From positions 132,501 through 196,500 of the forward strand of contig JAODUP010000018.1 of NCBI GenBank assembly GCA_025642065.1: a stretch of 64,000 bases of DNA, given 5' to 3'. The stretch's first letter is position 1, and every line of letters starts with the position of its first letter. This DNA is from Paralvinella palmiformis (Eukaryota; Annelida; Polychaeta; Terebellida; Alvinellidae). Positions 22,940-34,710 of this stretch are shown one piece after another. The position numbers and the translations under genes are program-made. The notes under the pieces are model-generated. The model was not told the DNA's origin. It saw nothing but the letters and a program-made list of their open reading frames with translations, and searched no databases.

Positions 22940-24779
22940 TAAGCACAATATCTAGTGATGTCATATTGATTATAAGAAACACACCTATACACACACACAT
23001 CCATTAGCAGTAAGTTGAATAACTAATGTTCCTAAAATCTTCCGTCACTGAGAATGCTAATTCAGTTTCTTATACATAATAGAACTGATAATGGTGTTGT
23101 CACAGACGTGTTGGACTTGGTTTTAAATTCCACCTCATTAATGGTTGCTTTAGATCAACTTTTATTACTTCATCAGGCCACCATTCAACATGTTTTGCTT
23201 ATATAATCATTATTATAATACTTGTGATGAGTATAGTATTTAGCCTTGAGTAAGTGTACAAGTGTAAATAGTATCGAATCAAAATGTCTGCATTAATTAA
23301 CCACATGAAATGTAGAGTAGCTTATCAGAAAGCTTACAGACATACACATGTAGATCTATACACACACATTCCTAATGCACACAGACTAGAAGGCATGTGT
23401 TATTGTATATATACTTATATATATATATATATATATATAAAACAATATACCTTTTATTGCGCTAATATCCTTGAAAGCAAATCGAGCTCACTGGCCCAAG
23501 AAGATCTAAGGTTATATATATATATATATATAAAACACAGTAATATAAAATTACTAATTTAATCCAGTAACTAGACTTGACCATTAATTAAAAGTGATTA
23601 CCCCAATGCTTCTAATATTAAAAGTTATGTGTCAATATAATAACAATGTTTAATGAGTGAACATCATAGTCACAATAATAGTCCTAAATAATCACATGTT
23701 CAGAGCCGTTTAAGACTCTTGTCAAAAAATTTGCGAACACAGACAATTAAACAAGCAAAAAACACAAGTTTATTTTAGCATAGGACTAGATCTAATCTAC
23801 AATTCTAATGTTAAAGTCACAATCTAAATCATCATACCAATAGAAATACGTATTTGCCTATCTTTGTGTAAATATTTCATTGATTATATACATATTTTTA
23901 AACTATTGTTTTATGTTAATTATGTGCCAGCAAGTAGATCTACTGAATATTAAAACAGTCTCCAAGACAGTGGCGAAACTCTGGTGGGTCGACGTTTCCT
24001 GATATCCGGTTTTATTTGTTACGAAGTCATATAGGTCTAGATATACTAGCGTAAATAATCAATGTGTTTAACTTTAAATGATGACAAATTACAATTATTT
24101 ATACTAATAGTCCAGAACAGTGTTTTTATCACCTCATATAAACGTGAAGAGACTTTTAACTTGGTCTACTTGTGTATAGATCTAGATCTATATGCTCTGT
24201 CATTTGCTGAGATAGTGAAAGTAGCCTGGGGTAATATATCTAGTCTAGTTAGTACGCTCCCTGGAGTCTTAGACCTCTAGTAAATCTAGATCTACTCAAA
24301 CTGGAATCAGAGCAACTCAGCAAGCTTAATTTGTTTTTCTGGCAACTGGATGTTCATGATCTTACATTCTCCAAAGCTGAGTAGAACATTTCTCTACACG
24401 TATCATGTAAGTCTTCTCACCGGGTCTGATCTGTGTGTTTTGTTTGTCACTTTGTGTATCACATGCATATTAGATCTATATGATAGAGGGGGAACTGGAG
24501 TATTCGCCCTCAATTTTATTCGCCTTGTAGTTAATTTCGCCCCGTTTTATATTTGTCTTCGGGAACCATCACCCTCGACTTAATTAAATATAATTTATTG
24601 CCCAATAACTAAATAAATTAACTAAAATGTAGGCTGTACACTAAAGTAACTACAAGCTATACCATCGGCACTTCAATTGCTCATGCGCACCTTCCAGATT
24701 ATCAGCTAGAATATAACTAACTGCCAGGCTACTGGAAACCTAAAGCCAAAGTATTTGTGCAATTCTTTCACAGTAACAT
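22940..24779. other. Intergenic DNA after the zinc-finger gene
   Basis: No gene recognised. Holds short TA runs (23418-23440, 23512-23532) and a patch with many AGATCTAG-type words (about 23930-24300). Short open frames here look like noise. Confidence 0.5.
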
Positions 24780-25060
24780 GCCAGCAACACTGTACCTTGT
24801 GAGTAGTTAACCACATTAAATGGTGTTGCCATCTCCAATAAATTAATTAAAAAAGGGGGATGTTAAAGATCCTCTGAGGACATTATACACTCTGCCAATG
24901 ACCACCCTCATGATATTTTGGCTCTATCTTTCTTTAGTGCCCCCCCCCCATGAGTAGTTGGGGGAGGAGCTATAAAGAGGCACTCAATAATAGGGATCAC
25001 ACTCGAAATAAATGCACACACTTTCTTGTTATAGATTATGAAACAAAGGGAAATCAATTA
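24780..25060 (+). mobile_element. Dispersed repeat family C copy
   Basis: Matches the 10870 and 40310 copies: GGGGGATGTTAAAGATCC, CTCTGCCAATGACCACCCTC, then a 3' end AACAAAGGGAAATCAATTAA. Contains a C9 run. Confidence 0.6.
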
Positions 25061-26207
25061 AAAGTATATAAATAATTACTTATCCCCTTTTATTTATTAT
25101 GTAATGTTTGTCATTTCAAATATGGCTTATTTGATAAGTTGGAGCTGAATATTGTGACATTTGATGACAGCAGACACAGTATTATTTATATACGTATTGG
25201 AAATTGTGCTTATATCCACTTTGTACAATGTATTACCAGATATAAAAAAAATAGATTGACAAGAGCATCAAAATATATACCGGTATACAGCAGAAGTTTA
25301 AATCTGTGTGCATGGTTTGTAGATCTTGCTAACCTCACAGAGTAGCTCTTTTCCATCCAATTTGTTCACAACATAATTATCCCAGAATTCAAAGATCTTT
25401 TTCTGCTAATTTTTATATTTTATGCATTACACCTGGTTCAATTTTTTGTCGGCCATCACCTGTGCTTGCATATCCACTCAGTTAGCCTTTTGGTGGAGTA
25501 AGTTAACTAGCTAGTAGAATGTCAAGTTGTGTCAGTGGATTGTTTAGTTCAGTCATCGGTTCCAGACCTCAAGGTCATTATTTATAAATGTTGTTGTAAT
25601 GCAACATTAACAATGTGAACTCATTAGGCCACAGGCCATTTCAGATGGACATACTGTAGGTCCTGGCCATTAAGACGATACTTTGAGTCACTATTATTAC
25701 CCTTATTTTTGGAGGTTGGCTTAATGGCCAGTGCTATTTCATTGTCTAGAAATTTGCTACGTTTTATCCTTGTACCACTCAATCCACTACTGATGCTGAT
25801 TCTCCAAATAAACATTACATTACTGGACAGGTATTAAAAGAATTTTTGGAAACCATTAATCCCATTATTACTGCATAACAGCAACAGATACCGTGCCATT
25901 TCTGGCATGTTTGAGTTAAACATTATGTATATTACCGATAAGTCAAGGTCAATTTTTGACCCTGTAATTCTTTCCTCGGGCATATGCTCACCGTATAAGT
26001 CAAGGTCAAGTATTGGCTTAAAATCCCTCAAAAGCGGAATCATTGTTGTCATTCGCTAAAGTTGACCCAGTCATTTCAAACTCATGGTGTCAGCAAGTGC
26101 GTGGTAAATATATCAATATGAATATCAATTTCTTCACTGCCGGCGACACACACAGACTTTGCTTTGTTGTTATAACTAATATAAATAAACAAACTTGTCA
26201 CACCAAA
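25061..26207. other. Intergenic DNA
   Basis: No gene recognised. Contains two direct copies of ATAAGTCAAGGTCAA about 60 bp apart (25938-26010). Confidence 0.4.
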
Positions 26208-26713
26208 CACACCTGATTGTAGACTCCCTTTAACTGGCAAGTGTTATTAATTAATTGTTTCACAGCAAGTGACGAGCAAGGTTTGCAATGTGAACAGTGA
26301 TTTCTATATTTTCGCTAATCATCTGGAGGTACCGGTAGTTAACACTGCGTGACTATCAAGTATTATATTACATACAGACTGGCATGTTTGTGAGATCCAA
26401 ATAACAGTTTGGTGAAAATGAATCTTAATTTATTGACTAAGACTAGTAGGCAGATATGTGGCGATTTTCTTCCAACTATCGCTCACACAAACATGCCTGA
26501 TTGTAACTTCAATTGGCAAGTGTTATTAATTCATTGTTTCACAGCACATCTGGAGGTACTAGTAGGTAACAGCGCGTGACTCTCAAGTATTATTATATAA
26601 AGACCGGCATGTTTCTGAGATCAAATAACAGTTTGGTGAAAATTAATTGTTATTTATTGAATAATAATGGATTAGTAGGCGGCGATGTGACAATTTTATT
26701 CCAACTCTGGCTC
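26208..26713. repeat. Imperfect tandem duplication
   Basis: Two direct copies: unit 1 at about 26208-26483, unit 2 at about 26490-26713. Shared blocks include GGCAAGTGTTATTAATT, ATTGTTTCACAGCA, CATCTGGAGGTAC and ATAACAGTTTGGTGAAAAT. Unit 2 lacks about 53 bp present in unit 1 between CACAGCA and CATCTGG. Confidence 0.8.
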
Positions 26714-27319
26714 TTATTGGGCTAAATACTAGTGTTGTGTGTCAAGAATTGCCAAAAACATCTTTCCTTCAGCTGGTAGGAAATATGACATGCTATAAGT
26801 TGAGGTACTTCTAGGAACGCCCTTTTCACTACCCAAGTATATACGGTACTTTCATATATTCCTCTAAGCTGGTACTGGGCTAGTACTACAGATCAGGTAT
26901 TACATTCTAGTCAGGGCAAGATTTTCACCCCCTCAGTCCTACTTGTTCCGTCGGACAAGTATTGTCAATTTTTTTGTTCCATCTAAAATTCTCCTGTCCC
27001 AGTAAATCTCAGTTTAAAAAAAATTAATAATCTAAAAGTAAGGAACTTTTAAAGAATATTTTATATTTAATAATACTTTTACCTCCTTTGCATTTATACA
27101 TGCCGTCTAATTCATGCATACTTCGGTATACATTTCCAAATTTTGTACTCCATATGCTGAAATTATCATATTTTGACAATATTCTACCAATACTAATATT
27201 CATCAAATGGGATATGTCTTTGACACAGATAATGAGGTAGAACCAAGATTAAAAAATTCTGAATATGTAAACATGACACACCTGTTTCTAGGACCAATAA
27301 GCCCCCTGGTGTTGAACCT

Positions 27320-28036
27320 GCATATAAGACGCACTAAAATCAGCAAATTATCAGCATTATTTATTCAAAACCCAAAAATTCATCATCATCACTCTCTTTA
27401 CTTAACATTTGTTATATCTGTTCATGTGTCATCTCGTCGCCTTCTTCATCGGAGTCAGATTTGTCATACTGTTCAGCCCACAATCCATCATCTTCCATGC
27501 CATCTAAATCATTGCTGATACAGCACTTCTTGAACAATTTGGTAATGATGGTGGGGTCGATAGAATCCCAGGCCATCTTCACCCACTGTGTGACGACAGG
27601 GAACACCGACCACTACAGGTTGCCTGCTGCTGTGCGTTTGTTTCTGTAATGCTGTTTAAGTAGTTTATTAGTAGTTCCCATGTGCCAGCTTTGGAAGTAA
27701 TTAACACATTGTTTGCTGTAATCGTTTTCCATTTGTGTGGCTTCTATGGTCGTTCCTTGCATCACCTTATTTACCGTTCGTTCTGTTCACATTCACATAT
27801 TTCGATTGTAATGACATTTGTGATCACATCACTAATTAGCGCATTGGATAAAATAATCATGGTGGTAATCATGATTAAATTTGGCTTTGAAAGACAACAG
27901 AGAAAACACACCTAACAAATTTGTTTATTGTTTATATGTACCTTCCCTTTTAGTCTGACCCGCGTATAAGTTGCACTTGATTTTGGTGTCGATTTCGGAG
28001 TATAAAAAGACTTATATGCGAGTATATATGGTATTA
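27320..28036 (-). mobile_element. Pogo/Tigger-type (Tc1-mariner) element remnant
   Basis: Bounded by inverted sequences resembling pogo-family ends: GCATATAAGACGCACTAAAA at the left, and CTTATATGCGAGTATATATG at the right in opposite orientation. Between them a transposase C-terminal fragment is on the minus strand (27412-27606). The rest of the transposase is missing. Confidence 0.5.
27412..27606 (-). pseudogene. Pogo/Tigger transposase C-terminal fragment
   Basis: Minus-strand translation reads QWVKMAWDSIDPTIITKLF, KKCCISNDLDG, then an acidic tail EDDGLW and DKSDSDEEGDE. The W-V-x-x-A-W...I-x-x-S/L-F-K-K-C-G/C-I-S-N pattern and the acidic tail are characteristic of the end of pogo/Tigger/jerky-type transposases. 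The catalytic DDD domain is absent. Confidence 0.68.
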
Positions 28037-28581
28037 ATTCCCAACATTGTATCTGTTTGTCAATTTTTTTATATATAGACAACATATATAAACATATCAA
28101 GGCCCTAAATGATAATTATCAGAGTTACTTTTAGATGTATGCAGAAGCACTGTGTCAAATGGAATGTTTTTTTTTATTAAATTTGAATTATTAACAAAAG
28201 TATATTTGCCCTGCATGTTGATGTAAAATACTAGGTTGGATTATTTATGAGTCTGGAAAGTCCTTTATGAAAATACAGTAGATATCTTTGACCTTGGTAT
28301 AAATATATACTTTATATGCAACATTACCCATAATTAGGACACATTGACAGTAGTGTGCATTTCTCTAATATCCAAATTAACTATTACAAACCATAGTTGA
28401 ATGTGTTGTAGATACTGATATAAATTTTTGTTGTGTGTCAAAGTGATATTAACAAAATTCCTAATAACGTTAGTTTGGTATTAGTGTAGATGTCCCCACA
28501 GAAGCACAAGGTGAAACTTTATTCAATGACATATTTTGTGGTAACATTTTATCAGCAGGTTCAGACCCAGGGTAGTATGCC

Positions 28582-28590
28582 ATAATCCGT
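28582..28590. repeat. Left 9-bp target-site duplication
   Basis: ATAATCCGT directly before the element end TAGGGTGG. An identical copy follows the other end at 30601-30609. Confidence 0.8.
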
Positions 28591-30600
28591 TAGGGTGGTC
28601 CTTATTTTTCAACTTTTGAATTTTCATACTCTCACCCCATGTGTGTGTTTCAATAGAAAAAAAAAAAAATGTGGGCAAAGTTACAGCAGTATTAATCAAA
28701 GTTTAGAGGTAGCTCAATAGCTTTGAAATTTAACACAATATGCCGATAAATACGAATTGGCACATTATGTATATTGTGTATATCATCAAGTCGTGTATTC
28801 ATTCACTTCATTGATAGTTCCAAAGAAGATATTCTGTTTTATCTAATCAGTCAATATTGATCATTGGAATGTTACTTGCATGTGGTGGGTGGTTTTTACT
28901 CATGGGCCACAGAATAAATAAACCTATATTTTCAATGCTGATGTCAGCCCCTAAATCCGGTATTTCCATCAATATCATAGAAATTTCAGTATCAGTTCTG
29001 ACCCGTTTGTGAGAGCAGCAACACTTCAAAATCCATTGAATCATTGTGGACACAATTTGTCGGTGTAGAAAATATAAAAAAGAAAGAAAATGCTTACAAT
29101 AGGCAGCAACAGGCTCAGCAGGAAGAGCACTCCATGAATGAAACCGTTGAACTATGTGTTTCTGCAGACAGTGCTGACAATACGGAGACAGGCGATACAG
29201 ATGATGATTTCCTGCCGTTCAGAGGAAACCGGTCAGAAGAACCTTCAACTTCTATGCCTAAGCATAGAAAGAGGGCTAGAAAAAAGTATCATAAGTCCTG
29301 AGCTGGCTGCTACAATGGATAGGACAAAGCTGTCTGACTGCAAAGCAACTTTTATGCTTTCAGCCACCGCCAGGAGCCTCGGAAATGATGTTAATGATTA
29401 CTCAATCAACAGATCATCAATCTGCCGCAAACGCCATAAGCTTCATCAGGATATTTCCCAGCAGCTAAAGAGCAAGTTTAACCCAAATACCCCACTGACT
29501 GTCCATTGGCAAAAGAATTAGTAGATCGTTTACCTGTTATTGTGTCTGGATTGGAAACAAACCAACTACTTGGTGTACCAAAATTGATCTCCGGCACTGG
29601 TGAGGCCCAAGCTACAGCCGTCAGTCAGTTATTAGAGGACTGGGGCGTACAACATCTGATCAGAGCACTATGTTTTGACACAACTTCCAGATTGCAGATG
29701 TCAAAGATGAACCAATTGACTTTGCTCTGAAGCAGCTTCAAACATTCCAGCCTCGCGATGACTACAGAGAACTCTTAGAACTTGTAATCATATTTCTGGG
29801 TGGTACTCCTCAACGTGGCATACACTTCATGGCACCAGGAGCAATATACCATGCTCGCTGGATGGCAAAAGCATTGTATGTTTCTGAAGTCGAAGGAACC
29901 GAAATTCCACCAAAACGCATCAAAATCATAACCAACTCAATCAAGGATATGTCTTTAACCAATTTTGTGACCACAAACACCATGAACTTCTGCCGATGTC
30001 TTGACATAACAACATATTTCCTGCAGGCAGATCCTGATATGTGGAATTCCCGAGATGACTACAAGAGAGCACTTGAAAGACACAGCCGAGGGGTGTGGCT
30101 CTCATCGAGGAATACAACTCCTTGCTGACAAATGATGAAGAGCAAAAGCAGTACCTACTCTAAGTAGTTCAGGACCACAGACACCTCTTCCCTGATGCCA
30201 AAAAGAGGACCTTAACTACTAATAACTAGTGACATCATCTGAATGACGGACAGTAATATTGGCTCAGCATTCAATCAATATGCAAGGAGTTGTACTTGTT
30301 TGTTTTAAAGATATAATGATGTAACTGTTTTAATTGTCTGTGTGTATGTATGTATCATGCTACCACCACTGTCCACTAATGTTCAGATTGAACATGCTGA
30401 ATGTGAATAAATACTTTTATATATTATTTTTGTAAATTACACAAAATATACCTATTTTAGTAAATTTCAAAGGCCTTGAGCTACCTCTAGATATTGCTCA
30501 AATTCTTCATAATTTGGCTTACTACAGTTTTTAGTCAAGTCAAACACATTTAAGGGGTGAGGGTTTGAAAAAAATTTACTCCCATATAAGGACCACCCTA
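28591..30600 (+). mobile_element. 2,010-bp TIR transposon of unresolved superfamily
   Basis: Begins TAGGGTGGTCCTTAT and ends with its exact reverse complement ATAAGGACCACCCTA. A second subterminal match lies inside (CTCACCCC at the left, GGGGTGAG at the right). It is flanked by identical 9-bp duplications. The interior carries a single decayed transposase-like gene on plus. The clean ends with a broken gene suggest a copy mobilised in trans, or one that decayed after insertion. The superfamily is not assigned; a 9-bp duplication is usual for Mutator-like elements, but the protein does not look like a MULE. Confidence 0.78.
29056..30217 (+). pseudogene. Transposase-like gene of the 28.6-kb element (broken)
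   Basis: Reading across frames: an acidic/basic leader ending in KHRKRARKKYHK; ATMDRTKLSDCKATFMLSAT with RSSICRKRHKLH, perhaps DNA-binding; PLTVHW followed by a break where a catalytic Asp would be expected; LVDRLPVIVSG, LLGVPKLISGTGEAQA and ALCFDTTS, which holds a second candidate Asp; a deletion; RDDYRELLELVIIFLGGTPQ (partly by frame change), MAPGAIYHARWMAKALY; and finally VALIEEYNSLL and VVQDHRHLFPDAKKR. I associate the HARWMAKA and CFDTTS blocks with uncharacterised DDE-type transposases found in invertebrates, from memory and without a name. Frame breaks and at least one stop make it non-functional. Confidence 0.6.
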
Positions 30601-30609
30601 ATAATCCGT
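30601..30609. repeat. Right 9-bp target-site duplication
   Basis: ATAATCCGT directly after the element end, identical to 28582-28590. Confidence 0.8.
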
Positions 30610-31570
30610 ACATGGAATTTACTTAAATTTTACAAACTTATGGCTGTTTTAACATAAATATTATCACTTAGAAAATACAACACTAATCTGGCCATTGGTA
30701 TGTATGAATAAACTATCCCGATATCGGTGATGGTTGCTAACAATAAATGCTATCACAATGAGTACTTGTACACCTGATCCAGAACATGAGCCAGTCTTAT
30801 TGATGGAGGTATCTCCTCAGCCATTATGCTGTATTTTTCCAAGTAAAGCTTGGCATTTACACTGACCATTCAGATTTGTTGCATCATTGACTACATTTGG
30901 GTAGTATTTGGAGGATCAGGTTTATACACTACCATCAAGTACGATGGACGTGGATGAAACATGTATAAATATAATCCCAACATAAAACTGCACCCCTCCA
31001 CATCACCACACATTTATAACCTTAGCTCGATGGGTTCTCAGCTAAAAACTTTGGAAACAAGCCAGTCAGGTTATATATTCCTCTTAAGTTCACAAAAATA
31101 TCTTATACCGTACACCACCTTCAAATACACGCACACCTCACCCAGCCAGGATTTCCATACTCACAATGAGGCACTTAAATTGTCACCTGACAACCTACAA
31201 GATCCAGCTAATGAGATGTGGTATCAGCAGTTTGTGTGTAGTAGCTACTTTATCATAATATTCATGTAACCAAGCCTGACCAGTTACAATAAAGAGGACT
31301 TTGGATAATATTTGTGTAGAATATTATCACTTAGCCAGCCCACCCATCTTGAATCACCTGAGGAAGGGGGGGGGGTGCCAATAAGATCAGACAGAGCACT
31401 GATAAACCAGTTAACAGGGTGATGTCAGATGTGTAATAATAATTAAAGTTAAAATATTGTTGAAGTGGTCCTTTTGATTAACAGACATGTTGCATATAAT
31501 ACAGTACATTACTCATTGAGAATGTAGAAATAGAGTTAGATATCATTTTGAGGATATTTGCTTTCTCCAG
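30610..31570. other. Intergenic DNA
   Basis: No gene recognised. A 102-codon open frame at 30961-31269 (+) has low-complexity composition and no recognised motif. Confidence 0.45.
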
Positions 31571-32002
31571 GGTTCCCATGCATCCTGGAAAATAGCAAAT
31601 TCAGTTTCCAGGTCCTGGAAATGTCCTTGAATTTTACAAAATCTGGAAATGTTCTGGAAAAAATATTGGCTGTGAAAAAAATCAGTTAGAACAAAAAAGT
31701 CTGTGACTAAATATTATGCCTGTAGAATAAAACTTCAAACAAACAAGAAAAATGTACTGGTACATAGTTTTGATATCCCATGTTAGTTAAGATTTTAAAA
31801 AAGTGGGTGCATCAGACAGCTAGAAGGGGTGAGGAGGAAGCTGTACCATAGAAATGTCAATAATCGATCATACATTGAATAAATATGATGTGTTTTTTGC
31901 ACATATTTTGATTTATTACCTTTTTGTAATATTTGTATATACTTTGTCCTGGAAAATGGCAATTTTGTCTTGGAAAATAATATTTCCTTGGCTGTGGGAA
32001 CC
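31571..32002 (+). mobile_element. GGTTCCC-ended MITE-like element, copy 1
   Basis: Begins GGTTCCCATGCATCCTGGAA and ends with the inverted counterpart GGCTGTGGGAACC. The interior holds CAATAATCGATCATACATTG and TTGTAATATTTGTATATACT. Three other copies lie in NEURL4 introns, in opposite orientation. No coding capacity, so probably a non-autonomous DNA transposon. Confidence 0.7.
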
Positions 32003-32341
32003 ATGTTCTCACCCTTTCCGATCTCTCACATTGTTGGGTGCTGTTTCCTTGTCTATATATCTATAAATTTAGTCTTGTTTGGTCTATTTGTCACAATATA
32101 AACAGTGTACTGGGATGAAGTAGATTGTTATAGTCTTCAGCAGCACAACAAATGCAGCTAACTCTATTAATCACAATTGGTTTAGCTGATTATCCACTGT
32201 AGGCTTCCGAGTGATAATCTATTTTCACAAATTGAGGCTCACGAGTTGTAGGTACCGATATATGTGAACTTTTTTCTTTCTTCCCCTTTTTTATTACATC
32301 TAAATATTTAATTAACTATCTTGTGTATATCATTTGACAGG

Positions 32342-34147
32342 ATGGAAAAAACAGAAGGACGAGCTCTACTAGAAAAATTGCTTAACAAAAATATGAAGAT
32401 TAAGATGACTGATGGTAGAACACTTATAGGTATGATGTTTTACATGTATGAATGTAAACAAATGATTTCATTCAGCATAACCTATGCACTAAACAGATTA
32501 TATTGATGAACAATATTCATCTGCCTCGAAATGTATTACATTTTGTTTCAACAGTTTTGCTGCCTGTATTAGCAAAATTTGTGTTTGCTGTTTCAAGAGT
32601 TAACAAAACATTTTATGGAAGCATATTGTGTGTACTTTATGTACTTATTGTGTACTTATTGTGTGTACTCAAATCCATATTTACATTTTTATTTTAGATT
32701 ATTTTGTAAGGTTTACAGTCATTCCACTCAAAATGTTTCAATTCAGATTGACATGCATTGTCAGCTGGTTGTTTAATTTCTATTTTGAAAATACTGGGAA
32801 TGTAATTATGTATACCGCCTCTATAGCTTAGTTGGTAAGAGCATGGGACATTCTTACTCATGGTCATGTTGTGTATGAGGTCGGAGGTTCGAATTCCGGC
32901 TGTGGCACTATAGTAGGAGTTTTTCAGGCAACCACCAAAGTTTTCTCCAGCGAATATGGCACCTATTGTAAATTCTTAATTTATTTAGAATTAATCCCCA
33001 TGGTGAAGCAATAAATTACAGGCCATATGTGTCTCCCTCGTTTGAGGTAGCTAAGCCACATAAAATAACTGCCATTTCAGCCATTATGTTATAACAGAAT
33101 TTTGTTTCAGCTAAGATGGCATCTTAAATAACAGACATTTTCAGTGATCTAAAATAATAGTAACTACTACTGAAACAGTTGAAGATTGCCATACAGTGAC
33201 ATATGAGAGAAACGTTCATTCTTTAGATGTTATTATGCACATATTAGCTAATAACCCAGTAATTACAAATTATATAGTACTGGTATTCGAATTTGTTTTT
33301 ACATTTCAGGCATTTTTGTTTGTACTGACAAGGACAGAAATGTAATACTTGGATCATGTAAGGAATACCTAACTTATCCTGGTAAGAAATTTATAATAAT
33401 AACTTTTGGACACATTGATGTTACTGTTAGGTTTTTTATCATTTATCCATTAAACAGTTTTTTTGTGTTTGTTATACAGATCAGATCATGGGTTATCTTC
33501 ACTCATTTCCAAATTAATACAACTACCACTTATCTCACACAATTATAATGTTATACATTTTCATATATTTCTATATTTTAAGCAATGTTGGCAACACATG
33601 AACAACCTTTATTTGTTTCTAAAGTTGAATTTTTGAATATATTTATGCCTTTGTATATTTGTTACATCATTATTATATTGGTCATTAATACAACATTAAA
33701 AAGGTAATATAAATATTTTGTATATTATTATTTAATAAAATTACTTAATTTTCCAAATCATTAGAATTGGGATAAATAAAGAAACTATAATGTAATTTAT
33801 ACCAAGTGGTTTAGAGTAACCTTTGGAAGTGGGAGTAGGAGGATTTTAAACCTGACTAAAATATTGTTTTAAATTCTTGCTTATTTAAAGTATTTGTTTT
33901 CCGAAAAATGTGTATAATCTTTTTAACCTTGATGAAAGATTTTTTTTTATTTCTTTTCAACAGGCAGCAGCAAATATATAATATAGTCAAGATATTGAAT
34001 AATTACTAAGCTGAAGGAAATGTTTTATTTCTCTTGACAGATACTGATAAAGAAGATCCACGCATGCTAGGTTTAGCGATGATACCTGGCCATCATATAG
34101 TATCTATTGATATAGATGAGGAACTGATATCGCAGAAGATTTCGTAA
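32342..34147 (+). CDS. NAA38: NAA38, NatC auxiliary subunit (LSM domain)
   Basis: N-alpha-acetyltransferase 38 (LSMD1), the small Sm-like subunit of NatC, which with catalytic NAA30 and auxiliary NAA35 acetylates nascent Met-Leu/Ile/Phe-type N-termini at the ribosome. Coding exons 32342-32429, 33310-33381 and 34041-34147 sum to 267 nt (88 aa). The junctions are phase 1 with good gt-ag sites (gtatga, gtaaga, ttgacag). The whole chain is the LSM fold: Sm1 block LLNKNMKIKMTDGRTLIG/IFVCTDKDRNVILG, then the Sm2-like end MIPGHHIVSIDID. An acceptor lies just before the ATG, so an upstream exon exists. The protein lacks the N-terminal extension of the human one (about 125 aa, from memory). It is convergent with NEURL4. 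Confidence 0.92.
32815..33092 (+). mobile_element. SINE family B, full-length copy
   Basis: In intron 1 of NAA38. Box A TAGCTTAGTTGGTAAGAGC, box B AGGTTCGAATTCC, the body shared with the 18187 copy (CACTATAGTAGGAG, CCCATGGTGAAGCAA) and the tail AAATAACTGCCATTTCAGCC. Confidence 0.83.
33479..33540 (+). mobile_element. Family C 5' fragment
   Basis: CAGATCATGGGTT and CATTTCCAAATTAATA match the 5' part of the 10870 copy. In intron 2 of NAA38. Confidence 0.4.
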
Positions 34148-34704
34148 CAGAGTTAGGATATGTTTATTTTAGAAGTATGTTGTATTTGGATTTATCTACG
34201 TGCACTGGTTCAATTACATGATGAATACGATTAGTTAAATGACAGAATAATCCGTTGCTGTTATTGTGTTAGTGAAAAAACATATTTACAAACAGTCTTA
34301 CTCTCAAGATCAAGAAATAGGATAGCATGCTTTCAGTGAGATATTCAATTAACTTAATTTTATTAAGTGACCGAGGTAATTATGAACAACAGGGTGTAGT
34401 CAAGATGAACATCCCTGAAATGTAACAGGTTGTATGCACTATGTGTATTATAATTTGACTGTATTTCCTGTACTTTTTTGTTTTATATCTTTAGATTATA
34501 TTTTCATGTTACATAAAACTGCTGTAATTTTCTGTTGTATTGTTTTATACAAATTACATACTGGTTATAAAATGCATTTGTAATCATAAATGGACTGTAA
34601 TTATTAGCTTACTAGCAGGATTTCCTTTGTGCCAAGGTTTTCTTTTAATTCATCAAAGTGATAGCTGATCAATATACTTCAAAATGATTACAGAAGTATG
34701 AAAT

Positions 34705-34710
34705 AATAAA
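34705..34710 (+). terminator. Candidate polyadenylation signal of NAA38
   Basis: AATAAA about 560 nt after the stop, in an AT-rich 3' region. Confidence 0.35.

Noticed and set aside
25624..26052. Transposase-like frames on minus
   Set aside because: No recognisable motif in either frame; the repeated AAGTCAAGGTCAA words alone do not support a call.
32815..32900. Functional tRNA gene in NAA38 intron 1
   Set aside because: Head of SINE family B; the cloverleaf is not intact, and the attached body and tail match another copy.
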